Assembly: GCA_009594865.1 (NCBI GenBank)
Contig: VOPT01000033.1
Span: 62,001-126,000, forward strand
DNA from: Nitrospira sp.
GTDB taxonomy: Bacteria; Nitrospirota; Nitrospiria; Nitrospirales; Nitrospiraceae
Length of the DNA: 64,000 bases
Direction: 5' to 3'
Numbering within the stretch: position 1 is the first letter of the stretch; every line of letters begins with the position of its first letter. A model generated the notes under the pieces. That model did not search any database. It saw only the letters and a list, made by a program, of their open reading frames with translations, and was not told where the DNA came from. The position numbers and the translations under genes are program-made. This document shows, piece after piece, positions 8,766 through 17,261 of this stretch.

Positions 8766-9082
8766 GGGCCGGTTTGCATCCTTACGGGGTTGCGAGGGCC
8801 ATCGTTCGCAGATGTTGACGGTGTCTCTTGTGCGGGCTTGTGAGCTTCTGGAGACATCCCGTTGCGATTCGGTTTTGGTTCCGCAGAGGGCTGCGGGGCT
8901 TGATCGTTGGTGATGGTAAAGGGATCGACCTAGTGTCCATCCTCATCCTGCCAGCTCCCTAGGAAATCGAGCAACTCAAGGTCCGGCTCTTCTGCGGGCG
9001 GTGTCGGTGCCGCCTCTGCTATTCCGACAGCCAGGCAGAACAGGACCATCCGTCCTGCACTACCCCGTCGTAGCAGTACCAT
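8762..9082 (-). pseudogene. Small exported protein interrupted by an in-frame TAG
   Basis: An ATG at 9082 opens a frame for 50 residues (hydrophobic VLFCLAVGIAEAA, then EEPDLELLDFLGSWQDEDGH) and meets TAG at 8930-8932. The same frame continues without a stop for 53 more codons (VDPFTITNDQ... to MQTGP) and ends in a TGA at 8762-8764 that overlaps the DUF3106 ATG as ATGA. In sigma/anti-sigma/DUF3106 operons the matching protein carries an LLEFLG...DG-x-WVDP motif, so the TAG replaces the expected tryptophan (TGG to TAG). It is either a fresh nonsense mutation, a sequencing error, or a suppressed stop. It overlaps the anti-sigma-like gene by 23 nt. Confidence 0.7.
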
Positions 9083-9416
9083 CGGCCAGCCAATCGTAAA
9101 AGTCGAGATCCTCGGACAATTCCAGATTTTCCGGCGATTGCATCAGCTCGAGATCTTCCAATAACAGATGCGAATGGTTGGCGCCATTCGCCTGCCACAG
9201 CCACAGCGTCACCGCCAGAGCGGCCATCGAGGCCAGGGCCAACCCACCGGCCCATTGAAACCAGGGCCGTCGCGAGGCGGACCGGCCCACAGCATTTGCC
9301 CGCGCACGCTGGAGGGCCAGCACCGTCTTTCGATCGAGCTCCTGCACGCGGTGATCAAGAAGACGCTTCGCCGCCGTGGTCAACGGATCCGGCTGTTCGT
9401 TCAATCGTTCATTCAT
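9060..9416 (-). CDS. Anti-sigma-factor-like membrane protein
   Basis: A 118-residue protein: a helical N-terminal cytoplasmic part (residues 1-60), one transmembrane helix (about 62-80, GGLALASMAALAVTLWLW) and an acidic C-terminal periplasmic tail rich in Leu-Glu-Asp. Its ATG overlaps the stop of the sigma gene (ATGA), the usual arrangement for a membrane-bound anti-sigma factor. There is no zinc-binding HxxxCxxC motif. The role is inferred from position and topology only; DUF3619 proteins in other bacteria have the same layout. Confidence 0.65.
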   Translation of the reverse strand: MNERLNEQPDPLTTAAKRLLDHRVQELDRKTVLALQRARANAVGRSASRRPWFQWAGGLALASMAALAVTLWLWQANGANHSHLLLEDLELMQSPENLELSEDLDFYDWLADGTATTG

Positions 9417-10030
9417 GGCCAATGTTCTCCCAGTCGCTGGCGCAACACCTGCAGCGCCCGGAACAAATGGGTTTTGACGCTGCCCTCGGAACAGCCCATC
9501 GCGTGAGCCGTTTGCGCCACATCCATCTCTTCCCAGATGCGCAGAAGAAACGCCTGTTGCTGACGAAGCGGCAGGGCCCGCAGAGCGACTTCCAGTTCGG
9601 CGCAAGCCCGCTTACGCTGCACCTCGCCATCCGGTGCGGGAGTGCTGGAATCGGGGATCTGCTCCAGGGGATCTTCTGCGTCGTCATCATCCTGAGCGCC
9701 ACGAAAAAATTCGCGCAGGCGGTTTCGTACCCGCTCCCGCCGATACCAATCGCGTATGCGGCTCTGGAGAATGCAGTGAAACAGCGCGCCCCATTCATCT
9801 TCAGGCCGTCGGGCATACTTCTGTGCAAGCTTCAGCATGGCATCCTGGACTAGATCCATCGCCTCGTCCTCATTCCCCGTGGCAATATGCGCCATGCGGA
9901 ATGCACGCCGCTCAATCCCGGCCAGAAACCGATCCAATGCCTGGGTTTGGTCCAGAGAGCCCACCCTCTCACCCAGGCACAGATGGCCTGGCTGCCCTTG
10001 AACGGCGATAGGGGAATGGTAGCCGCTCAT
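9413..10030 (-). CDS. ECF-type RNA polymerase sigma factor
   Basis: A sigma-70 family protein of about 205 residues. Region 2 is visible in RRAFRMAHIATGNEDEAMDLVQDAMLKL and DWYRRERVRNRL, and region 4 in LPLRQQQAFLLRIWEEMDVAQTAHAMGCSEGSVKTHLFRAL, a helix-turn-helix. The start is uncertain: the ATG at 10030 is used, but a GTG at 9964, closer to the conserved LDRFLAG, would also fit. It heads an operon of overlapping genes (anti-sigma-like, small exported protein, DUF3106), so it likely responds to an envelope cue. Confidence 0.85.
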   Translation of the reverse strand: MSGYHSPIAVQGQPGHLCLGERVGSLDQTQALDRFLAGIERRAFRMAHIATGNEDEAMDLVQDAMLKLAQKYARRPEDEWGALFHCILQSRIRDWYRRERVRNRLREFFRGAQDDDDAEDPLEQIPDSSTPAPDGEVQRKRACAELEVALRALPLRQQQAFLLRIWEEMDVAQTAHAMGCSEGSVKTHLFRALQVLRQRLGEHWP

Positions 10031-10376
10031 CCCCGTACTGGTCCTCTGTGCGCCTCGTCCTCGACCCGTGAGGACCAATGCGCGGCAGCCGCATGGACCT
10101 GGGATCGGCCGAGATCGGCCCGATTCTCGACTTGAAACACGGTGAAATCAAGGGAAACCAAGGAAAATTTCCGGTCGCGACGCATGTAGAGGTCCTACAA
10201 TTGATGAGCTGGACTCGCAGCTGCCCTGCCTGCTTCAAAGAGGGTGCTGGCTCTTTCAGACTACAACGCAGGAGAACCATCCCGGTTGACAGGATGCAGA
10301 CATGACAGCGGCACGGTGCTGGGAGCAACGTTGCGACGTATGTGGTGAGAGGCGGAAAGGGGAATTGCAGACGGAA
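10031..10376. other. Gap upstream of the sigma operon
   Basis: About 346 bases between the sigma gene and the end of the 1579-residue gene. It must hold the sigma-operon promoter, but I see no pair of boxes good enough to name. A short direct repeat of ATCGGCC occurs near 10103-10119. No gene is supported. Confidence 0.4.
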
Positions 10377-13300
10377 CTATTTGGTTTTGCCTGCATCGGC
10401 CGATTTCTTGCTGCCAGCCCAGGCAACGGATGGGATCTGGGCCACGAGATCAAGATGCTCGTGCGCTTCATCGTCCTTGAGGTCCGGTCCGACACTATAC
10501 AGGACGCCTTTTTTCATATTGACCAGCATGGGCAGTCCGGTAAACGGATCGTAGAGTCCCTGGCCAGCCTTGGCTAACCGGGTCAGCAGGTCCTGCTCCG
10601 GCGGAGTCCGGCGCAACCAGGCCTGTAGCGAGACTAACCGCAACCGCGCATCGGTTTCCAGAACACGACCGGCGTAGGTTTCCCAGGTAGGCATGGGGTC
10701 CACCCCGACCAGACCTTCGATCGGATTCATCACCATGTCGCTCACGCTGTACGGTGCCACACGCACAAACTGGGAGAGCTTCGGCAGGTCGGCATACCGT
10801 CCGTCGGCCGCCGCTTTTCCCGCGGCATCATAATATTCGGCGTAGGCATTGAACCGGCGTTGCTTCGGCAACGGCATCGCTGCCGCGATGGCGCCATAGA
10901 ACGGACGCGTGTCGGCCCGATTCTGGCTGACCGCCTCATCCAATGTCTTGGTGGCCAGCACAAACTGACTCTGCATCGGCCAACGGAGCGATTGTTCTGA
11001 TTGCTCTAGCGGCTTCGCTAATTTCGCCATTCGGCTGACATATCGTTCATCGAGATCCGGCCGCTGCAAGAGCCCGCCCATGATCATCGCGTCGTCGTTC
11101 ATCGCCGCACTGGCCAACATTTTCACCGGCAATGACTTCGCCTGTCCCAAGACCGTCCGCCAGGCCGTGAGATCGGTTTCCAGCCGCCCGAATCCCGTGT
11201 CCACATCCTGCGCAAATCCGTCGGCAAGATACAGCCGATGCGTCTGGAGAATGAGCCCGCAGTTCGGACTGATCGATTGGCCGTATCCCACATCTTCAAA
11301 CGGCTTGTTCAACCATTGGCGGTAGCGGCTCAGGCCGACTTCCGCTTGCGACAGCCATGTTTTGGCGCCGCTCGCCTCCATCTGCAATGCCGGATCGGCA
11401 GCCTTCATCCATTTGCCCGCCGCTTCTACCGAGGCACTCTGCCCCCCGTCCGGCGCATATCCTTCTCCGGTCAGACAGGTATGCGTGAATGCCTGGTCGG
11501 TGCCTTCGGCCCGTCGATCGATTCCAACCTGCACGGGATCCTGATTCGCGGCAGCCCCAAGGCCGAGTAAGAGGATATAACCGTTTTTACTGGAATCTTG
11601 CAGTGTCTGCTGGGGCACCGACGTCATCGTGCGATAGGCTGCGTTCGGTTGCTCCTCGAGTATCAGCCACGTTAGAGCCACCGCAGCGAGGGACCCTCCA
11701 ACCACAAACAGGACGAGGCCGACCATTGCCAGAATCAGAACCACGAGTGATCGCGTCGTCGACACCCCCGCCCCGACCAGAGACGCGGCTGCCTCACCCA
11801 TCCGGCTCCAGAGGCCGGGCCCGGCAGGTTGGATACGTGCGGGACGATGGGGCGGCTCTTCCACAGCCGCCGCCGGAGTCGGCTCGATTGGTTCATGCGG
11901 CTGCTCCGCCACGACTGCCGCAGGAACTGATTCTTCCACTGCCTGCGAGGCAACTGGCGTGACAGGCTCAGCGGGTACGGGAGTCGCTGGAGGGACGGCG
12001 CTGACTTCCGGAGCAACAGGCTCCGCAGATTTTTTGAGCCAGCGCGTCAGCATGTTGCCGGTGGAAGGTTTCGGAGTCGGTGCTGACGAGGCATCCTCCC
12101 AGAGAATATGTAATCCATCACTGGCGGGGACATCAGTGGAAGCGGGGGCAGCCGGTGCGGGCACCTCAGCATCCACAACAGCGACGGGCTCGACAGCCAT
12201 GTCTATAGCCTGTTCCGCCTGCACGGGCTCAAGAGCCTGGGGCGCAGAGACACGTTCGCTCGAATCCTGCGTCGGAGCAATGATCGGCATCTCCGTCGCT
12301 GCCACGGGCAGCGGTTCCTCGACTAAAGTTGGTTGAACCTCCGTCAACTCTATTGGTGCGACTTCAGCGGCAGTTGCCGGAGCATCAACCACCTCAGGCT
12401 CGTCCGACTTCGACTCCGGCTCCAGTGCGACGACCGGGGCAGGCTCAACCTCGACGACCGGAAGCTCCGCCGGCACTTCGTCCTGTGCCTCGGGCGCAAT
12501 CGGTTCGGCCACGGAGATCGCGTGATCGTCAACGGGAGACAAGGAGACGGGCTCGACGATCTCATTCACCGGTGCAGGCTCCGGAGGCGTCATCACCTCC
12601 GGCGTACCGATTGACTCCAGTAGGGGGTCTACCTGCGGGACAGGCACCGAGGTCTCGACCACCACCGATTCAGCATGCGTTTCGGCGAGGGTGAACTCTG
12701 TGATCGGCTCCGCTTTGATGGGAGCCGGTTCAAGCGCAGCGTGCGGGGGTATGGTTTCGTTTTCGACCAAGCGCAAGGGAATGGCTGCGGATTCTTCCTT
12801 CGTAAGTCCGGCACACGGCTCAGCGTCGGGTGGCGTAATGGCCTGCTCTGCAAGAGTCGCCGCCTGTGGCGCCTGTTGCTCGTCCGGAGAAAGGAGGCGG
12901 AAGGCGCTGGCTGATTTATCGGTACCGCTCGGCGAGGGCTCAGCGGCGATTATGGGTGCCTCCACTTCTACGACTGGCGCAGGCGTTTCCGGAACAGCGG
13001 GTACGACGTGAGTGGAATCCTGTGTCACCCCGCCGGATTCCCCGGCTGCGTCGACTGCGAAAAAGGCTGAACCTAATTGCGGCTCGGGCTCTTGGCGGGG
13101 AATGGTGACCGCTTCGACTTCGACCTGTTCCCAGGGCATGGGGGCGGACAACGTCGATGAGGCGCTGCCCGGATCAAGAGAAAGTTCCGACGGGGGTGCT
13201 TCGGCCGAAGTCGCTCCCGCCTCGGCAGCATCAGATGTCGCCGTGACTATAGGAACCGGCCGCTCCGGCACGATGGAATCTTGCGCGTGGGTCGGCTCCG

Positions 13301-15116
13301 CGCTTGGAAGCGACTGGGCCGGTGCAGGAGACGATTGCATGGCCGCAACCGCTGCGAGAATTTCGTCCCAGGAGAGCCCGGACGACGTGATTTCTGAAGC
13401 ACTCGAAGTGGAGGGCGGCGTTGGGGGCGCCTCTGCCTGCTGCGCGGGAATCTCTATCGTGGAGCTCACCGCCTCAATCGCAGGTGGCGACGGCTTCTGT
13501 TCGCATGATTGCGGCGCAACCTCTTCCACACCGGATGCAGCGGGCGCTGCTGCCGGAGGAATGGGAATGGGATTCTCCTCGACCTGATCCCACGGCATGG
13601 ACACCGGAGTCGTCGGTGTGGCAACGATTGGATGGCTCCCTGATTGCGACAATACTTCGATGGCGTGTGGAACGGGCTCGCTGGCAGGAGCCGGTGGCCA
13701 TTCGGCTTCAGACGACCGCGCCTCCGAAGACTCTTGCGCAGCCGACACCTGACTCCCAGGCGGCGGCATGGTTAGCGCCTCCGCTCCACCCTGAACCAAG
13801 GGCATAGGAACCGGGCTGAACGGCACCGGAGCCATCGGATGGCCACCGGCCTCTGCCGGCAGTTCAATGGAGGGACGCACTGCTTCAACCTCGGGGGGTG
13901 ATCCCACTTCAGGCTCAGGAGAAACCGATGGCGCCTCATCGGATACCGTCGAAACCTGGCTCTCAGATGCAGGCGGTATGACGACCGCAACGTCTTCGAC
14001 CTGGTCCCACGGCATCGGTGCCGGGCTCGACGGCGCAGAAGCAATCGGATGAGCTCCGACCTCGATCAACGAGACGCTCGCCGGCGGTGACTCCAGAGCG
14101 ACCAGGAGAGGAGCCAATTCCGCCTCATTGGTCAAAGCGGGAAGCGAATCGATGGCAGGCGGTTCGCTTTCAGCTGCGGCCTTCATCGGCTCTTCGGAGG
14201 AGGCCGCTAGGGGCGACGAAGCAGCAACAGGCTCCGCCGGTGTCAGAATCGTCTGCGGTTCCGCTGTTTCGAGCGCAGGGCTTTGATCGACCTCGGGCGT
14301 CTGGGGATCAACCGCTATCGCAGCCTCGACCGGCAACGCAGGAGGACTAGCCGGCTCGATGATATCCGTGGGCGTTGTTTCCGCTGGGATGGACGGAGCT
14401 TGGGCGGCAGGCACATCGGCTTGCAGGGGCTCCATCTGTTCCCAAGGCATGGGAGCGACACCATCGGCATGAGCCTCCGCCGCTGTAGCCTGGGGAGATT
14501 CGCTCTCCTTGGTAGCAACCGTAGGTTGAGGGGTCGCCTGCCGGACTTGCCCGGTTACCGTATCAAACATCGCCGCAAGGCGGAACGAGACCGGGCTCCC
14601 GGGAGCGATTGAGCGAATCCGTGCGAACAGCTCGCTGGGGTGGTTGGGTTTTTCCGAGTCCGGATCCTCCAGCAGGACCTCAACCGCCTTCCCATACTCG
14701 GCCACCGCCGCCATGACGTCGCCTTTTTCCTCATAGACGCGTCCCAGCATTTCCAGGAAGGGCACATATCGCGGCCCTGCGGTCAGATATTCCCGCAACA
14801 GCGACTCCGCCAGCCAGTAATCCTGCCGTTCCATGGCTTCCCGGGCCAGTGATTCAAACGCCGTCCTCGCGCTCATGAGGCTTCCAAGCCGCAGATGAAG
14901 GGTGGCGAAAAGACGCCTGGCTTCTGCGTTCAGGGGATCGAGCGCGAGCAGGTCTTTGAGGGCGGAGGACGCACGGCCGTACTTGCCGGCGTTCATTTGG
15001 GTAATCGCGTCCTCAAGCAGCGCCGACTTTTTGTTGTAGCCGAGGCTGCCCTTTTTCTGGACCTTGGGAGGAGCCTTTTTATCGGACTTTAGCGGAGGTT
15101 TTTTGTCGGATCGCAC
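10377..15116 (-). CDS. Large TPR membrane protein with repetitive linker
   Basis: A 1579-residue protein of unknown function. Residues 1-30 are very basic (SDKKPP, SDKKAPP). Residues 30-190 form TPR-like helical repeats (NAGKYGRASSALKDLLALDPLNAEARRL). Residues about 200-1090 are a low-complexity Pro/Ala/Glu/Val linker containing repeated short motifs built on PMPW(D/E)QVE...IPP. One strong transmembrane segment lies near 1120-1150. The C-terminal 430 residues are a well-ordered domain (two cysteines, many aromatic residues) with no family I recognise. The N-terminus would be cytoplasmic and the C-terminus periplasmic. It starts at GTG. The layout suggests a scaffold spanning the inner membrane. 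Confidence 0.75.
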   Translation of the reverse strand: MRSDKKPPLKSDKKAPPKVQKKGSLGYNKKSALLEDAITQMNAGKYGRASSALKDLLALDPLNAEARRLFATLHLRLGSLMSARTAFESLAREAMERQDYWLAESLLREYLTAGPRYVPFLEMLGRVYEEKGDVMAAVAEYGKAVEVLLEDPDSEKPNHPSELFARIRSIAPGSPVSFRLAAMFDTVTGQVRQATPQPTVATKESESPQATAAEAHADGVAPMPWEQMEPLQADVPAAQAPSIPAETTPTDIIEPASPPALPVEAAIAVDPQTPEVDQSPALETAEPQTILTPAEPVAASSPLAASSEEPMKAAAESEPPAIDSLPALTNEAELAPLLVALESPPASVSLIEVGAHPIASAPSSPAPMPWDQVEDVAVVIPPASESQVSTVSDEAPSVSPEPEVGSPPEVEAVRPSIELPAEAGGHPMAPVPFSPVPMPLVQGGAEALTMPPPGSQVSAAQESSEARSSEAEWPPAPASEPVPHAIEVLSQSGSHPIVATPTTPVSMPWDQVEENPIPIPPAAAPAASGVEEVAPQSCEQKPSPPAIEAVSSTIEIPAQQAEAPPTPPSTSSASEITSSGLSWDEILAAVAAMQSSPAPAQSLPSAEPTHAQDSIVPERPVPIVTATSDAAEAGATSAEAPPSELSLDPGSASSTLSAPMPWEQVEVEAVTIPRQEPEPQLGSAFFAVDAAGESGGVTQDSTHVVPAVPETPAPVVEVEAPIIAAEPSPSGTDKSASAFRLLSPDEQQAPQAATLAEQAITPPDAEPCAGLTKEESAAIPLRLVENETIPPHAALEPAPIKAEPITEFTLAETHAESVVVETSVPVPQVDPLLESIGTPEVMTPPEPAPVNEIVEPVSLSPVDDHAISVAEPIAPEAQDEVPAELPVVEVEPAPVVALEPESKSDEPEVVDAPATAAEVAPIELTEVQPTLVEEPLPVAATEMPIIAPTQDSSERVSAPQALEPVQAEQAIDMAVEPVAVVDAEVPAPAAPASTDVPASDGLHILWEDASSAPTPKPSTGNMLTRWLKKSAEPVAPEVSAVPPATPVPAEPVTPVASQAVEESVPAAVVAEQPHEPIEPTPAAAVEEPPHRPARIQPAGPGLWSRMGEAAASLVGAGVSTTRSLVVLILAMVGLVLFVVGGSLAAVALTWLILEEQPNAAYRTMTSVPQQTLQDSSKNGYILLLGLGAAANQDPVQVGIDRRAEGTDQAFTHTCLTGEGYAPDGGQSASVEAAGKWMKAADPALQMEASGAKTWLSQAEVGLSRYRQWLNKPFEDVGYGQSISPNCGLILQTHRLYLADGFAQDVDTGFGRLETDLTAWRTVLGQAKSLPVKMLASAAMNDDAMIMGGLLQRPDLDERYVSRMAKLAKPLEQSEQSLRWPMQSQFVLATKTLDEAVSQNRADTRPFYGAIAAAMPLPKQRRFNAYAEYYDAAGKAAADGRYADLPKLSQFVRVAPYSVSDMVMNPIEGLVGVDPMPTWETYAGRVLETDARLRLVSLQAWLRRTPPEQDLLTRLAKAGQGLYDPFTGLPMLVNMKKGVLYSVGPDLKDDEAHEHLDLVAQIPSVAWAGSKKSADAGKTK

Positions 15117-15301
15117 TGTGTAACCCTATAACTTACAAGCATCCGGGATGATATGGCCGGCCATGCGCCTGACGGGTCTCTGGGGATCCTGAAAGAGCCA
15201 TGTGCCTTACCTTTTCGGCATTCTTCCGTGCGATCTTGATTAGGGATTGTCCTGTGCCGGTTTTGACACAGAGGCGAGATACGATGACCCGAGGAACCTG
15301 T

Positions 15302-15330
15302 TTTACCCGCCGGGAGGAGTTCCGTATACT
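15302..15330 (+). promoter_or_regulatory. Probable promoter for the HAD-IIB phosphatase gene
   Basis: TTTACC (15302-15307), 17-bp spacer, TATACT (15325-15330). Transcription would start near 15337, leaving a leader of under 20 nt before the ATG at 15354. Confidence 0.55.
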
Positions 15331-15353
15331 GCGGCAGGGAGAATTTGACCGAT

Positions 15354-16178
15354 ATGCGGCGCATCCTCATTTTTTCTGACTTGGACGGGAGTCTGCTGGA
15401 CGCCACCACCTACTCCTACGAGGTCGCCTCCGAGGCCCTCGCAGCCATCGAACATCGCCGGGCGACGCTCATTCTGGTCTCCAGCAAGACCCGTGCGGAA
15501 ATGGAGCCGATCCGCCGGTGTTTGGGCAATCACCACCCCTTTATTGTCGAAAATGGCGGGGCAATCTACATCCCTCACGGCACATTCCCCTTTCCCCTTG
15601 AAGGATCACGATCTCGCAACCATTCCCAGGTCCTGCAACTCGGGACTCCCTACGCGACCCTTCGAGCGGCGTTGAAGGAGATCGGTCAAGACATTGGTTG
15701 TCGAGTACGGGGATTTGGAGATCTGAGCCTGGCCGAGGTGGTTCAGTTAACGGGCATGTCAGCCGGGGAGGCACAGCTGGCCATGCTGCGGGAATACGAT
15801 GAACCCTTTGTAATGGATGGAGCGGTTGTCGCCTGGCAGGATCTGCTCGCAGCAGCCGACCGACGCGGCCTCTGCTGCACACGAGGGGGCCGGTTTTATC
15901 ATTTGATGGGCGCGAACGATAAGGGGATCGCGAGCCGGCGGCTCATTGACTGGTATCGACGGCTCGTACAAGAGGAGGGGCAGCCGCTCGTGACGGTCGC
16001 CCTGGGAGACAGCCTCAATGATCTCCCCATGCTGGAGGTCGTGGATTACCCGATTCTTGTCCAGAAACCGAATGGCTCCTACGATCCCGATGTACACCTC
16101 CCCCACCTCATCCGTGCTGATGGAGTGGGACCGGTTGGATGGAATTGTAGCCTGATGGCTCTCCTGCCGACGCTCTGA
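15354..16178 (+). CDS. HAD-IIB phosphatase, mannosyl-3-phosphoglycerate phosphatase family
   Basis: About 274 residues. HAD motifs are complete: IFSDLDGSLLD (nucleophile Asp), SSKTRAEM, a lysine in NDKGIASR, and GDSLNDLPML. The Cof-type cap and the SKTRAE signature fit the mannosyl/glucosyl-3-phosphoglycerate phosphatases, which dephosphorylate the precursor of the osmolyte mannosylglycerate or glucosylglycerate. The ATG at 15354 is used; an in-frame TTG at 15345 has better Shine-Dalgarno spacing and could be the true start. The glycosyltransferase at 17262-18563 is the likely partner enzyme. Confidence 0.75.
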   Translation: MRRILIFSDLDGSLLDATTYSYEVASEALAAIEHRRATLILVSSKTRAEMEPIRRCLGNHHPFIVENGGAIYIPHGTFPFPLEGSRSRNHSQVLQLGTPYATLRAALKEIGQDIGCRVRGFGDLSLAEVVQLTGMSAGEAQLAMLREYDEPFVMDGAVVAWQDLLAAADRRGLCCTRGGRFYHLMGANDKGIASRRLIDWYRRLVQEEGQPLVTVALGDSLNDLPMLEVVDYPILVQKPNGSYDPDVHLPHLIRADGVGPVGWNCSLMALLPTL

Positions 16179-16233
16179 CGATCGAACGAAAAACATTCTC
16201 GCTTCATGAGGTCAGTCCTCGGTAGACATCGCA

Positions 16234-16497
16234 TCAGTGCCCGCGCTGAGAGGTCGTGCTCCGACGGCTCAATAGGCCGACCACCAGCCCTCCCGCAAAT
16301 CCGGCCCCAATCGCGCAGGCCACCAGCCCAAGAAGTGAACGGTTGAACACAAACCGGCTGGGGCGGCGGTGTGGATAACGCGGCACGGCTGCCTCTCCAC
16401 CCAGCCAGCGTCGCGCCTTGGTCTCGCCGTCGATATCCGGTATCTTATTCGTCATACCCCATCCTTTATCAGTGACCGGCGAAGACCGCTCAGCCAT
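16234..16497 (-). CDS. Small membrane protein in the solute/channel operon
   Basis: An 87-residue protein with a polar N-terminal half and one C-terminal transmembrane helix (LLGLVACAIGAGFAGGLVVGLL), ending in a basic tail. Its ATG shares one base with the TAA of the channel-like gene upstream (TAATG), so they are probably coupled. There is no recognised family; it may be an accessory of the channel protein. Confidence 0.55.
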   Translation of the reverse strand: MAERSSPVTDKGWGMTNKIPDIDGETKARRWLGGEAAVPRYPHRRPSRFVFNRSLLGLVACAIGAGFAGGLVVGLLSRRSTTSQRGH

Positions 16498-17204
16498 TAG
16501 AGATGTCGTAAATCATCCGGTGCGCCATCTCGCGTTCGGACCGAGAGCCCGCGCTCGAGATAGTCCTTCGCCAGATCTTTCGCGCCCAATCCGAATGCGA
16601 TCGCCCCGGCCATGACGATCCCTCCCAGGGTAATCCCAAAGCCGACGACCACGATGTTTTGTGCAATCCCGAGCTGCTCCAGCGCCATGGCGACCGCCAG
16701 CAATTGAATCCCCCATCGCGAGCACGTCGCCACCAATCGGGCCGGAGGTAATCCCGCATTGACCGCCGCGATCAGCACCGCCTGAGACACAAAGTTGGAC
16801 AACAACCAGCCGGCCACCAGAATCAGGCCGGCTGTGACCAAATGCGGTACATAGGCCAAAAACGACTTGGCGAAATCGTTGATGGGCTGAAGATTGAGCG
16901 CACCCAATGCGGCGACGGTCGCAAAAATCATGACCAACCAGTACGCCGCTTGCCCTACCAATCGAGACGGATCCGTTTTCACTCCTCCGCGCAACAGCGC
17001 GCCGGTCACGCCCAGTCGATCAAACAACCGATCCAACCCGACCACGCGTAGCAGACGCTCAAGCGCCTGGCTCGCCGTCCATGCGACCACCAAGCCCGCA
17101 AAGAAGATGATGGACATGGCCAAGAGGCTCGGCAATACCGCGAGTACCTGTCGCGCCATCAGCTCCAGTGGATCGAGGAGCCCCTTTTCGAAAAATTCCT
17201 TCAT
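16497..17204 (-). CDS. Mechanosensitive-ion-channel-like membrane protein
   Basis: A 235-residue protein with five to six hydrophobic helices. It has the repeated helix pattern of the small MscS-related/CmpX-type proteins: LLAMSIIFFAGLVVAW followed by LLRVVGLDRLFDRLG, then PHLVTAGLILVAGWLLSNFV, and a final GITLGGIVMAGAIAFGLGAKDLAK. It lacks the cytoplasmic beta domain of full MscS. It lies downstream of the glycosyltransferase gene on the same strand, which suggests a role in osmotic response. Confidence 0.75.
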   Translation of the reverse strand: MKEFFEKGLLDPLELMARQVLAVLPSLLAMSIIFFAGLVVAWTASQALERLLRVVGLDRLFDRLGVTGALLRGGVKTDPSRLVGQAAYWLVMIFATVAALGALNLQPINDFAKSFLAYVPHLVTAGLILVAGWLLSNFVSQAVLIAAVNAGLPPARLVATCSRWGIQLLAVAMALEQLGIAQNIVVVGFGITLGGIVMAGAIAFGLGAKDLAKDYLERGLSVRTRDGAPDDLRHL

Positions 17205-17261
17205 ACTTCCCTCCTCCGGCCTCGACTGCAGCCTGCCTTCAGATGGATCGACTCACGACTC

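Noticed and set aside
11959-14350. Several plus-strand open frames of 80-190 residues inside the 1579-residue gene
   Set aside because: They are reverse-strand shadows of a GC-rich low-complexity linker; they have Ser/Gly/Arg-rich translations with no ribosome sites.
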